64,000 nucleotides of DNA, taken from NCBI GenBank assembly GCA_951394405.1, contig OX596335.1, forward strand, positions 4,650,001 to 4,714,000, in the 5' to 3' direction. The notes beneath the pieces were generated by a model, which worked only from the letters and a program-made list of their open reading frames with translations, did not search any database and was not told where the DNA came from. The translations under genes were made by a program, and so were the position numbers. Position 1 is the first letter of the stretch, and each line of letters opens with the position of its first letter. Origin of the DNA: Coprinellus micaceus. Its lineage: Eukaryota; Basidiomycota; Agaricomycetes; Agaricales; Psathyrellaceae. Below, piece by piece: positions 42,895 through 53,339 of this stretch.

Positions 42895-44526
42895 ATGTCC
42901 CATTGCTTGGGTATTCCTGAGATTCTGCGGATTGTCTGCGACAGTATGGACGAGAAAACGTGCCTTTCTATCGCGTTGACCTCTCGAGCATTCGTTGAAC
43001 CTGCGTTGGATCGGATTTGGCATGGGATCACCTCCTTTCAACCCCTCATAAGTTGTTTGCCTGAAGGTCTTTTGGACCGGGATGACAAGAATGTACTGGT
43101 GAGTCTATTTCTGACAGATATAGCGCACCTGTCTGATACTACCCACCTGAACCTGGCATAGTCGCCTCGTAGGACTGTTGTCGGGGAAGATTTGAATCGA
43201 TACCTGACTTTCTATGCCCACCGCATTCGGTCATTTGCTCTACGGCTCGAAGAAGAGACCCTGTTTCTGTCCATAGAGGCGTTGGTCGCCTTCCAAATTG
43301 CCACTGAATATCGGCTAGGCGCGCTATCCCCGTTTCTACTGCACTTCGAATGGCCATCTCCCCAACTCGCATATCGTCACTTCCGCTCCGAGTCGTCATC
43401 GGAGCTGCTTGCTTCATACATGGCACTTTTCGTGGGAGAAGGCACCAGGCGTGTCGATCTGGAGTGGCACAACAACGGTTACCCGTTATACGGTGGATCG
43501 GTGCTCTTTCAGATGAACCATCTCCCTAATTTGAAGGAACTCCGGCTTCTCGCATCCGAACCGGACACTTCCGCCCCCTGCTTTCTCAAGCTCTTCCCCT
43601 GGAGCTCCCTCGAAACCATCGTCCTTGGAGGGATGGAATTTACCGATCAACTCTTCCTAACCCTGGCTAAGCTACCGTGCTTGCGCCGCCTGGAGCTCAA
43701 CGACACGAAGGCTCTATTCCACGAACTAGAGTCCGAAGATGCAATGCAGTCAGCGTCAGTCTGTCGCGCAGACCCCACCTCCTTCATCTCCCTCGACACA
43801 TTAATAACTCGATCATGGGCATTCGCTGGTTCTGTTAACGTCCTCGGGTTCCTGCCAGAGAATGTCAGGTTGGGTCGTCTAGTGATCGAAAGCGAAAGTA
43901 ATGTTGGCTCTAAGGAGTGCCAGGTGATCGTCGATGCGATTCAAAAATGTTGCAATCGCCATACTCTCCGATGCTTTGAATTCTACGAATGCACTCTCGG
44001 ATGGGGGCCACCCGCCGAGCTCCTGGATCTAGAGGAGGAGGAGAGGGAAGATGTCAACCCGTGGACGCTCGGCGATTTCTCAGCTTTAACGACTCTAACC
44101 ATTCAATGCGGAGGACGCGTGAACCTGCAACGAGAAGACATCGGCAAATTTACAGCAACCTGGCCAAAGTTGCATCATCTTGACTTTTGCTCGATGCAAT
44201 ACAGTCGCGGCCAGGTTCCTGCCTTCGACCACCGCGACCTCCTCAAGGTTGTCGAGGGTCTTCCTTCACTTCGCTACCTCGGGCTGCGATTCGACTCCAC
44301 ACAATTACCCGCCGATCAGACCCCGCCCACCACAGGCCCGTTCGAGTTGCACACCTTTCGAGTGGGAGACTCCCCCATACGGTCGCCCTCCCGTGTGGCG
44401 AAGTTTCTCAAGGATTATTTTCCATTCTTGAAGGAACTAAACGCACGGTACTTGACCCCGAACTCTATTCAAAGGCCGAGCATGCTTGATAGACGATGGG
44501 CTGAGGTCGTAAAGTTGCTGGCATAA
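42895..44526 (+). CDS. F-box/LRR-like protein, intact (2 exons)
   Basis: Exon 1 is 42895-43098 (MSHCLGIPEILRIVCDSM; LTSRAFVEPALDRIW), the 63-bp intron 43099-43161 and exon 2 43162-44526, giving 522 aa. Exon 2 opens with DLNRYLTFYAHRIRSF and has WPKLHHLDFCSMQYS and LRFDSTQLPA. It ends VGDSPIRSPSRVAKFLKDYFP, then DRRWAEV. An acidic patch (LLDLEEEEREDVNPW) interrupts the LRR region. It is the intact template that shows what the broken gene at 8606-11470 looked like. Confidence 0.88.
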
Positions 44527-44597
44527 CGGTACACACACGTATCCTATGAATAATACACCCACATGGTATGTAAGTCCGATGTTGTCTACAGCAACAT

Positions 44598-45990
44598 TTA
44601 AGTCCCCTTCAATCCTTCCACAACTGCCTCCCACCGCTTCTTGAACAATTCGTCACCCTTTGGTCTTGCCGTGGAACGACTATCGAGCGACTCAAGCTTG
44701 GGAAAGTTGGACCGAAGGAATGAGAGGACGGCAGATGGGGAACAGATAGGGGACCTTCCAACAAGGAGCTTGCGTAGCTGCGAAGGCCGGTCAACAACAC
44801 CCTCTAGGCCGGTGACCCAGGTGGCGTCAAATTGGATGCCTAATACATGAAGGCCGGGAAGGGACCGACAGAGTTCGAGGACGTGGGTGTGATCGATCGA
44901 TGGCGGGCAACTAGAAGATAGGTGTGGGCAGAGGTGAAGTTGGCGTAGTCGCGGCCACCAAGAGGGTATGCTTGCTATGACGGTTGGAGTAATACGGAGC
45001 GTGTGGGGGAGGCTAATGCTGAATGTCTCTAGACTCCCGATGACTCGAACTGGCGACAGGTCGATTCTTTGGGGAACCATGTCGAACGCCTCTGGTTGCC
45101 GCTCCCGCCAAAAGCTACACCGTAGCTTCAGGTGCGTGAGATCCGTGCGATCTGCATGTTCTTCCAGGGCATTCATGAAGTCTTGATAGGCTGCGATAGG
45201 TACGGCCGTACGTCCGAACTCCCATTCCAATGACTGTAGCGCTTTGGTGCGTGGGATGTATGGGAGCATCTGGCGAATACCGAATTCGCAGTGTGGCATC
45301 GAAAATGTAAGGGATCGGAGGGACTTGAAGGTTTTGGGAGAGGTGGATGGTGAGGTGGGCATATGCGATGTAGGAGCATCGGAGAGAGAGCTGGCCATAA
45401 TGAGGTTGCGGAGTCGAGGTAGTGCAGTCAAGCGGGGGAGAAAGGCGACATCCGCAGAGTGAAGAGTGAGAGTGTCCAACATTTCCCAGAAGAAGGACTC
45501 CAAGCATCGCCCAACAAACTCTGCGCCTACAATCCACAGCTCCCTTAGGCTTTCTTCGCACACCTGCATTCCAGCAAGCTGTGGAAGGCTTGGATAGATA
45601 GGGTCCTCATCCCCTTGGACATATAAAGCGCGATGTGCCTGATCCTAGGTGCATAGTAGGTCATATATCTGTGGATATCCGCAGAATTGAGGTCGCGCTG
45701 GGCTGAGATGCTTCGTCCAATATTTAGAGACTGGAGAACTTTGAAGGGACCGTACTCACGAGTATTGTCACTGTACTGCTCTCCTCCTGAGGCTGCGTTC
45801 CTGTATCTGCCCATAAATCTTCAGGAAGACATGCAATGAGAGGCTCCAATGAATGCATCTCCCGCCAGACTTCATCAAGGCAGGGTTCCAGCAGGCTCTT
45901 GCAGGTTATCGCCAGGCGAAAGGCGTCATCCCTGGGTAGGTAGTCCGCTACGCACCGCACCACTTCTTGGACATGAAGACAATGGTGCAT
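44598..45990 (-). pseudogene. F-box/LRR gene with large internal deletion and frameshift
   Basis: On the minus strand, exon 1 is 45990-45760 (MHHCLHVQEVVRCVADYL; ITCKSLLEPCLDEVWREM) and the intron 45759-45698. Exon 2 starts at 45697 (DIHRYMTYYAPRIRHI). Near 45570 the frame ends shortly after LSIQAFHSLLEC. The family frame continues shifted (ESLRELWIVGAEFVG), and about 75 residues present in intact members are missing. The remainder is open: WPRLRQLHLCPHLS, IQFDATWVTG, VGRSPICSPSAVLSFLRSNFP and FKKRWEAVVEGL. The 3' half could still be a 323-aa ORF (45569-44598). Confidence 0.8.
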
Positions 45991-46420
45991 ACTTCCCCAC
46001 TGTCGGATTGAATCGCTGGTGGTTCGGGTTCAAGCTTGCTCAGGGTCGTGCTCCTGTTTCGACCCTGCCTGGCCCGTGAGAACGGCTGTCGGCAACATCC
46101 GGCATCTCACCTGCCAGACGAGTGCTTGGACGTCGACCATCAATCGACCGTGCCTACGCAGAAACACGACAAACGCCACGAAAACGCAATTCTGAGGAAC
46201 GTGGATGCTTATATAGAGTCTAGTGTCAATTCTCGGACGCGAAACCGCGCTCCCAAGCGAGGGAAGCCTTCTCTATCACCTTCTACATTACCCTTCAGTG
46301 TATTGTTCAAGGTGCGAGTTATCAAACCAACCGATTGAGCTTCGGGACAAGTTCTCCACCTGGCTCATACTGCCAATTCGTTCAGCAGAGCGGTCAATTT
46401 CAACGGCTGCCCCTTAGTGG

Positions 46421-46819
46421 TGTGGGGATGCCTTCACGCTTGGGCGCGAAGTCCACAACTATCGGACATTTCCTGATCAGTCGATGACGGAGCGACACCT
46501 CGGATCTGTCGCTCAGAGGTAGGTTTCGCACTCCGTTGCTTTGTTCGACGCACCCCGCATCTCACGCTAGTGTATTGATCGCCCTGGCGAGTGTGCACCC
46601 GCGCACTCACATATACCCCAGTACCTTGGCATTCGGCTAGGGAGTTCGGACTTTCCTTCCCCCTTCCTCCGCACTCGTTTCCCCCCAACTCTCAGTCTTT
46701 CTCTCTGTTCTATTTATCGACCGAATACATTCGTTTGCCCTTCTCCATGCGTACGCCGGTTCGGTGAGGCTTCGAATCCCCAACACGAACTACAGAGCGC
46801 ATTCCCCCGCGTCTCTACA
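46421..46819 (+). repeat. 5' LTR (399 bp)
   Basis: TG...CA ends. It contains a CT-rich tract followed by CTATTTAT near 46710, which may serve as a TATA-like core promoter. Identical to the 3' LTR except at 46455. Confidence 0.9.
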
Positions 46820-46821
46820 TC

Positions 46822-46841
46822 TGGAGCCCACCGCGAGGGGA
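46822..46841 (+). other. candidate primer-binding site
   Basis: TGGAGCCCACCGCGAGGGGA starts 2 nt after the LTR. A leading TGG is expected for pairing with the CCA end of a tRNA. The primer tRNA was not identified. Confidence 0.55.
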
Positions 46842-47276
46842 TTCCAAGCCCTCCCGCCCGCTACGCCGACCACTCCTTTCAAAACGAGTTCTCCTTCACA
46901 AACGGCTTTGATAGCTATCTCGCAGGGCCGAACACATTGTCCCCCAGCTCGTCGCCGTCGCCTCCTCCACTTTAGAAAACCCCAACGATCGATCAGCCGC
47001 CGTTTTTACTATATACACCCAGGGCCACTCTCGATAAGCGCACCGTTCCCGTTCCCCACAGAAATCATCCATAAATCGCCGCATACGCACCTCTCCTTCA
47101 CCAACGTTGACCAGACGGCCCTCCACACATCTGTTTCACCACCCCAGGCTCAAACGACCCAACATCCAGATTCAGCAGACACTCGATTCGTACCCCACCA
47201 TCTCCGAGCCGTCAGTAGGGCAGCACCTATTCCTCGTCGCCTCGTAAAGGACAAAAATACCCACGAGTAGCGCAAG

Positions 47277-49880
47277 ATGTATGGAGGATGGGGAGCATTC
47301 AGCAGTCGTCCTCAGTCGCCTCAGATGCACGGTCGACTTCCCACCAAGTACGAGCGTCATGCTCCACGTTGGGATGGAGTTCCTCGTGCACTCGAGCAGT
47401 TTCTTGATGATTACTCCGACCTTTGCGATGAGCTCGGTATAGTGGACCTCGACGAGAAGAAGATCACGAGCCTTCTTCGATACGCTCCCAATTCGGACGT
47501 CCGATATATGTGGAAACTTTTATCCACGGACCCCAGGGTTAGGGCAAACTGGAACGAGTACCGCAAGATCATCATCGAGAATACCCCAGGAGCAGAAGAA
47601 GAACGACGATATACCAAGTCCGACCTCAAAGATCTCGTCTATACGTCTCGAGACCAGCCGATGCAGACCTGGGATCACCTCAACAACTACTGGCAGCAAT
47701 TTATCCTCATCTCTGAATCCCTCCGTGTGAATGGTCGCCTTTCCGAAGGACAGCGCTATGATGCATTCCTTCAAGGGCTGCCAGGTCGCCTCCGTCATCG
47801 CGTTCAGATACAGATTTGTGCCGAGTATCCAAGGAAGCACCCAGAAGACCCTCTCTCCCTTGCAGACACCTTCAGAGTTACTTCCTTCGTCCTCAGCGCT
47901 TATGGCGACGATCTCGACCACGAACACGATGACTTCGAGCCCCATTCGCGTCTCTCGAGGCGAGGCAAAACCCCAGTGTCAGTAAACCTCGCAGCCAGGC
48001 AAGCTTACGATGGAAGTCCCATCCCCAATTCCACCGCTGTGACTCCTGAATTGACGAACACCCTCGCTCAAGTAGTCGGCTCGCTCAAAAGATCAATGGA
48101 GGCCTTCTCAGCAACCCTTGGTGCAAGCACGAGCGGCTACATCGGTTCAAACATGTCTAGTGTCCCTCGGTTGCCCAGTCAATCCCAGAATGAAGTACCT
48201 CGTCCCCGAAGCCCAATAGGGAGTGCTGCATGTGTCGCGTGCTCAGAACACACTCACGTTGTCCAAGACTGCGAGGAGTTGCACCAAGCAATGTCCCAAG
48301 ATCGATGCAGGTTGAACAGCGACGGATGGGTCTGTTATCCTGATGGAACGATCGTTACACCTCGCAGCGCTCCAGGCAGAAATATGCTCGAGAGAATCGG
48401 CAACTGGCATCGGATTCACCCAGCTCCCATCGCTCCCATTGTCCAGAATGGTGTCTACAGCCTCGGAAACATCGAAACCCTTGCAGAAAACATCTCCAGA
48501 TATTCCGAATCCTTGTCGAGACCGCTTCCAATCGCCAGCTCGCTCCCTAAGGCGTCCCCTCAGCGCCAAGTCAAGGTGCATTCCAACGAGATCTTTTCGA
48601 CGACTACCAAGGCCAGCGATGATGACATCGACAAAGAGATCTCACTGCTCGAGATAATGGTCCAGGAAGCGCAGAGGAAGCTCGAGGTCGCACGCAGCAA
48701 GACCGAGTTGCTCTCCGACACCCACGGACAGAGGAGCGAGTCAAGGAACGACAACGGCAAGTCTTCAAATATCGCGAGCATGACAAGTATGACACCCTCC
48801 CAGCATACCTCTTCGAATTCACATGTCTTTCCATCCATCGGGACTCCAGCGACGTTCGCTAACACCGAGAACGCTGTGTCATCTTCTCAGTACCAGTACG
48901 AGACCTCGATCGAAGAATTTGAGACCTTCGGTGACGCTTTCAAACGTTCTCCGATGTCAGACATGTCCCCCATCGTTGTATCGACATATGAGCTCGCATC
49001 CGCCACTCCTAAGGTCGGAGATGTCGCCAGCGAAGTTCTCTCAAGCCGTCCGGTACCCCCTTCACCTCCCAATGCCCAAGGTCCACCAACAGGTGCTAAA
49101 CACGGACCAACAAGTCACGACACGTCTCCCACCCACATCTCCCACCCTATCAGCGATAGCGACGTATCAACTACCCGAGAAACCGAGGCTAATCTCATCA
49201 CTCCCTCAAGCCCCAGCAGAAACACAGTCCCAACTGCTCTCACCACAGCCCATCGTCCCGCCGAAGAATTATCGAGTATCAAATTCGTTCCCGAAATCTC
49301 CGCAGAGGCGTCCCTTTCAGGAACGGAGTCCCAGTCATTCCAATCCATCCCGTCCCAATCGTTCGTTCCCGTTGAGTCCACCCCGTTGCAGTCTTCCGTT
49401 TTCGTCGAGTTCCCGTCGTTCGAGTCTATCAAGTCCACACCCGTCGAGTATTGTCGTCTCGCGTTCCAGTCGTTCATGTCCGTCGAAGATCGTTCCGTTG
49501 AACTTCGACCCCCCGTTCCCGTCAAATCCGAGCCGTCTACGTCCGTCGAATATCTCCGTATCACCCCGCGGTCGTCCACTTCCATCGAGTCCGAATCACA
49601 CACACCCACAGCCCCTTCGCCACCACATCCACCGCCCGTTCCCTTCATTAACCTCACTCGCAAGATGTTAGAAAAGGATAACGGCACGCCAACTGCACTG
49701 ACATCGGCGAAGACACTTCCGTCCTCCTACCCATTCACCCACTCGCCCAAACTACGCAACCTCACCAGGGATACCAATCGCATACCATTCGACCCTGGCG
49801 GCGAGCACCAGGAGAGAATCCATGTTGACCCAGGCGGCTGTTTGTGGGCTTGCCCACATCATCGACGAGTTCGCATTTGA
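47277..49880 (+). CDS. Gag-like polyprotein of the LTR retrotransposon (867 aa)
   Basis: The ORF begins MYGGWGAFSSRPQSP. The region at about residues 30-200 (GVPRALEQFLDDYSDLCDELGI, WDHLNNYWQQFILISESLRVNGRLSE, YDAFLQGLPGRLRHRVQ) resembles the capsid domain of Ty3-type Gag proteins, with the usual long helices. At about residue 322 CVACSEHTHVVQDC fits a C-x2-C-x4-H-x4-C zinc knuckle, the nucleic-acid-binding element of retroviral and retrotransposon nucleocapsids. The long Ser/Pro/Thr-rich tail, with short VES/VEY/VEF repeats around residues 680-780, is probably disordered. The 5' leader contains another frame (46764-47270) with no conserved features. Confidence 0.8.
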   Translation: MYGGWGAFSSRPQSPQMHGRLPTKYERHAPRWDGVPRALEQFLDDYSDLCDELGIVDLDEKKITSLLRYAPNSDVRYMWKLLSTDPRVRANWNEYRKIIIENTPGAEEERRYTKSDLKDLVYTSRDQPMQTWDHLNNYWQQFILISESLRVNGRLSEGQRYDAFLQGLPGRLRHRVQIQICAEYPRKHPEDPLSLADTFRVTSFVLSAYGDDLDHEHDDFEPHSRLSRRGKTPVSVNLAARQAYDGSPIPNSTAVTPELTNTLAQVVGSLKRSMEAFSATLGASTSGYIGSNMSSVPRLPSQSQNEVPRPRSPIGSAACVACSEHTHVVQDCEELHQAMSQDRCRLNSDGWVCYPDGTIVTPRSAPGRNMLERIGNWHRIHPAPIAPIVQNGVYSLGNIETLAENISRYSESLSRPLPIASSLPKASPQRQVKVHSNEIFSTTTKASDDDIDKEISLLEIMVQEAQRKLEVARSKTELLSDTHGQRSESRNDNGKSSNIASMTSMTPSQHTSSNSHVFPSIGTPATFANTENAVSSSQYQYETSIEEFETFGDAFKRSPMSDMSPIVVSTYELASATPKVGDVASEVLSSRPVPPSPPNAQGPPTGAKHGPTSHDTSPTHISHPISDSDVSTTRETEANLITPSSPSRNTVPTALTTAHRPAEELSSIKFVPEISAEASLSGTESQSFQSIPSQSFVPVESTPLQSSVFVEFPSFESIKSTPVEYCRLAFQSFMSVEDRSVELRPPVPVKSEPSTSVEYLRITPRSSTSIESESHTPTAPSPPHPPPVPFINLTRKMLEKDNGTPTALTSAKTLPSSYPFTHSPKLRNLTRDTNRIPFDPGGEHQERIHVDPGGCLWACPHHRRVRI

Positions 49881-50176
49881 ATGAGGTCCGCGTCTCGAGC
49901 TACCCTCTTCCGACATACGGGAGATCACTTTCGGAATTCTTGACCTGACGAAGCACGGACATCGAATCGAAGGTGGCCCTGGCGAATGGTACAAGAACGC
50001 AATCGACATCATCCGGGCGGTCTTTCGAGGAAGAAGGTATCTTCAACAGGTTCAAGTTCGTGCTCGGACTAGCCCTACCCTTGGGCCAGTCTCTTCGATT
50101 ATGCCCACCACTGCCCACCCTTCACTCTCCGAGTTTCGTTCTAACTACGAGTCAGAACGAGAAAGTCCCCGGGAGG

Positions 50177-50575
50177 TGTGGGGATGCCTTCACGCTTGGG
50201 CGCGAAGTCCCCAACTATCGGACATTTCCTGATCAGTCGATGACGGAGCGACACCTCGGATCTGTCGCTCAGAGGTAGGTTTCGCACTCCGTTGCTTTGT
50301 TCGACGCACCCCGCATCTCACGCTAGTGTATTGATCGCCCTGGCGAGTGTGCACCCGCGCACTCACATATACCCCAGTACCTTGGCATTCGGCTAGGGAG
50401 TTCGGACTTTCCTTCCCCCTTCCTCCGCACTCGTTTCCCCCCAACTCTCAGTCTTTCTCTCTGTTCTATTTATCGACCGAATACATTCGTTTGCCCTTCT
50501 CCATGCGTACGCCGGTTCGGTGAGGCTTCGAATCCCCAACACGAACTACAGAGCGCATTCCCCCGCGTCTCTACA
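50177..50575 (+). repeat. 3' LTR (399 bp)
   Basis: Preceded by a purine-rich stretch (GAACGAGAAAG, then GGGAGG) that may act as the plus-strand primer. One base differs from the 5' LTR, at 50211. Confidence 0.9.
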
Positions 50576-52123
50576 GTGGCACGGTTATACGTGGCTTGAA
50601 CGAGTCTACTCGCCTCTGATCGTAGGTGGCCTGAGATGCCGACATTTTAATTTTTCGATCATACGCGACGACACTCCGATCTTCGAGCTTAGCCTAAGGA
50701 GAGCCCTGTCGCCGTCCTCCGTGCAGTCTAGTCCACAAGGAGGAAAACCTCTTCGAAAAGCGATGGAAAGCGACCCTCGTCCGATGGAAGGAACCCCGCG
50801 CCCAGGCATGGGCCAACTCCCCACCGCTTCCCCCACCTACCCTTTTGTCAGTCAACCCTTCTAGTGTATTCACCTTGTTCACCATGCCGACCAGACGATC
50901 TTTCCTTACGCGCCGTAGGGTCAGCCCCGCCCTCTGTCGGGTTCACGAAGTCGCATGGAACACCTGACGCGTGTTCTGTTAGGGGCATGGCCATGATTAA
51001 ACTCACTGGAGACAGGTTATCGATATCTGTGATCATGAGTGAGTGTAGGAATATACTGCACCATGGCGACTTGAAGTACACCGTCCATAGTTCATCCGTC
51101 AACGTTTCAACTCTAAAACCCCCTCCACCATCCTTTTGATCAGCATCACGCAGATCGATGTACATTGGCTCGATATTCCCTCGTTACTGACCTTCTCGAC
51201 TCGCTGTCCGATCGAGCTTCCATCGTCAGGTGCCATGGCCTTTATTCTATCCTGCATGCCATTTTTTCCCGTCTACTGAGAGGAAGAGCGGGGCGCTGCG
51301 AGGAGGTAGAGAGTGAGTTGGCTTGGAACGGAGAACGAGATCTTGAAGTTCACTTAGAGTTTACTGTAAGACTTTTGAACTTGGTTGCCTTGCGATCGGT
51401 AGGATTTCACGCAGTCACATGGCCTGTGGATGGGCGCCTAAAATGCGAGTTCAACTTGAAGTCGTCCATCAGGCACTGGGTGGACATTGACCATAATTAA
51501 GTGGTAGCTTATCTGGACGCGCTGCCGTATGTAATTACCCAGGTAAGCACAGACCCTCACCGTGGAGCGGACCGTCCATAACTCCATACAAAGCGCAGGA
51601 GACCGAATGATGCCCACTAAGTCAAGGAGATGGATTGCCCGCGGTGGACCGGGGGAAGTGCGAGAGGGAATTGAACGGCTGTCATGGCGACTATGGAAGC
51701 GTAACTAGCACGTAACTACTGTGATGAAATCGGGAGATATAGGAAAGTTCAAGACAAATAGCATACGGTGGATGGAACGATAGCCGTGGGAGATGGGTTT
51801 ACCTGCTGATCTGAGGCACATGAAGATAGTTGTCGGAAAGGGCCAATGAATTCACCTCGAGGTGGGGGGATGACTGCCAGCTCAGGATTTGGAGTTTGTT
51901 TGGGGACTGCATGGGTGCCTGTTCTTGGGGGTCAAACTAATGGCACAACGCGGTGTGAGAAGGGCCTCACGTTTTGGCATTTGTCACTGCCCTGCACTTC
52001 TCTAACACGCCGGAAGAACGCTCCTTCGTCGATTTTACCTTGATCACCCGGCCAGTAGCTGAGCTCTGGGGTGCGGGGGACGATGAATCGAGCATTACAC
52101 CTGCGACTAAACCGTCTCTCGTC
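50576..52123. other. decayed accessory DNA with a tiny F-box C-terminal remnant
   Basis: Around 50745-50800 the plus frame reads LFEKRWKATLVRWKEP, matching the family ending F-K-K-R-W-x-x-V; no other family sequence adjoins it. The rest, including short ORFs at 51165-51500 and 51846-52043, has no recognisable feature. Confidence 0.4.
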
Positions 52124-52851
52124 TCAGATAGAGAAATGCTCGAGATAATGAAGGGCGCACCAAACTCGCCACCCTTTATCTTCATATGTTCCGAGCCTTG
52201 TCTTGCCGCAATTCGGACATAGCTTCTTGAGTTCTTCGGTGAGCACTTGTTCAATCAGCATGCTCATCACCAGCTCCTCGCGCTCCTCAATGATACTCCT
52301 GGTTGATTTTCCGCCCCCTGGTCCCCCTGCCCGTTCAACAGGGAGGCAGCCCCTAAAGTGGTTGACGAGTAATCTGTGCAAATCCTATGAGAACGTCACC
52401 GTTCGGTCCCGCAAACTCGAATTGGGTTTATTCGACTCACGTTGTAGCTTGGAGCAGCGGACCACGATAGAGTTCGCGTTTCCCCCAACGGATCCGTAAT
52501 GTTCAAGACATTTGCGTGAGTAAAACCCACGTTGTATGGAAGGGCGTTGATCATATTCTGAATCCCAGCTCGAATTCCACCCTTTGTCGCAAACAGTTTG
52601 GCGTTGCACCAGGTTCCAACGGGATCCAGCGGAGGCTGGCCGATAGACTGTTGGAACCCGGTCCGACAAGCCCTAGCATCCACACAATGGCGAGCTCCAC
52701 GGCCCGCCAACGGATATCCAACGATTCTCAAATGGGGTTCGGCGGCGGCGGTTGGCATTATTGCTCTCGCAACGCGCCGCCAACGACACCCTGCTGTTGA
52801 AACGCCGGCCCGAATAAAGTTCCCGACATCATTCGTGCGTTGAACTGGCAT
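52124..52851 (-). CDS. partial gene with ubiquitin-like (ULD-type) domain and zinc-binding pair
   Basis: Two exons can be read on the minus strand. The upstream one ends ITDPLGETRTLSWSAAPSYN at about 52439 (donor GTGAGT). The downstream one starts at about 52383 (DLHRLLVNHFRG) and ends at 52124, with SIIEEREELVMSMLIEQVLTEELKKLCPNCGK. The V-x-x-I-T-D-x-x-G beginning, the D-L-x-x-L-L segment and the M-x-M-x-I-E-Q end followed by C-P-N-C resemble the ubiquitin-like domain proteins common in mushroom genomes. The 5' end is unclear: the frame runs up to 52851 without familiar features. It may be a degraded copy. The function of this family is unknown. Confidence 0.4.
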
Positions 52852-53339
52852 TGGTTAGTAAGGGCCTCGTCGACTTTGGGGTTTCAAGGACGTACAGTTA
52901 CGAGGGGCCACTCTGGCAAACTGCATCCCTACTCGACGGGAGAGGGCCACCTGACTCGGTTTTGAGTAAAGTTGGGTCGACTTGGCCTTGTCAAGTGTCT
53001 CCGGGTTTGTTTGGGTCAGTAAACCAGAAGGTTCACCATTGATACCTATTAGGTGCACAAGGCCTTCGTGTTTTCGCCGGTCGGCTAGCCCATGAACATG
53101 ACACCGCGTTGGATCTACGCGACCTGACCCTTGAGGCAGAAGGAACGCCACGCCTGTGTTTCGTACGCGTTCAAAGGCCCAGGCCATGCATTTCCGCCAA
53201 GGACTCACCGTTCTGAATGAAGATGCAGCGCTCACCCGAATCATCGGTGTGTCCAGGCGAATTCTCTGGCCCAGCTGTGGCTCCTGAAAACATCAGCCTA
53301 GTTTCACCGAGTATCTGACAGAATAAAATACCTGTGTTG

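Larger units (their letters stand above)
46421..50575 (+). mobile_element. LTR retrotransposon, Gag only (non-autonomous), very young
   Basis: Two 399-bp direct repeats (46421-46819 and 50177-50575) begin TGTGGGG and end CTACA. They are flanked by a 4-bp GTGG duplication (46417-46420 and 50576-50579). A primer-binding site follows the left LTR and one long gag ORF fills the interior. Nothing resembling protease, reverse transcriptase, RNase H or integrase is found, so movement must depend on proteins from another element (inference). The LTRs differ at one base, A at 46455 versus C at 50211, which implies a recent insertion. The element lies between the damaged F-box gene at 44598-45990 and decayed DNA. 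Confidence 0.9.

Noticed and set aside
46764..47270. 168-codon ORF overlapping the 5' LTR end
   Set aside because: Low-complexity Pro/Thr/Ser translation that crosses the LTR boundary and primer-binding site; taken as leader sequence.
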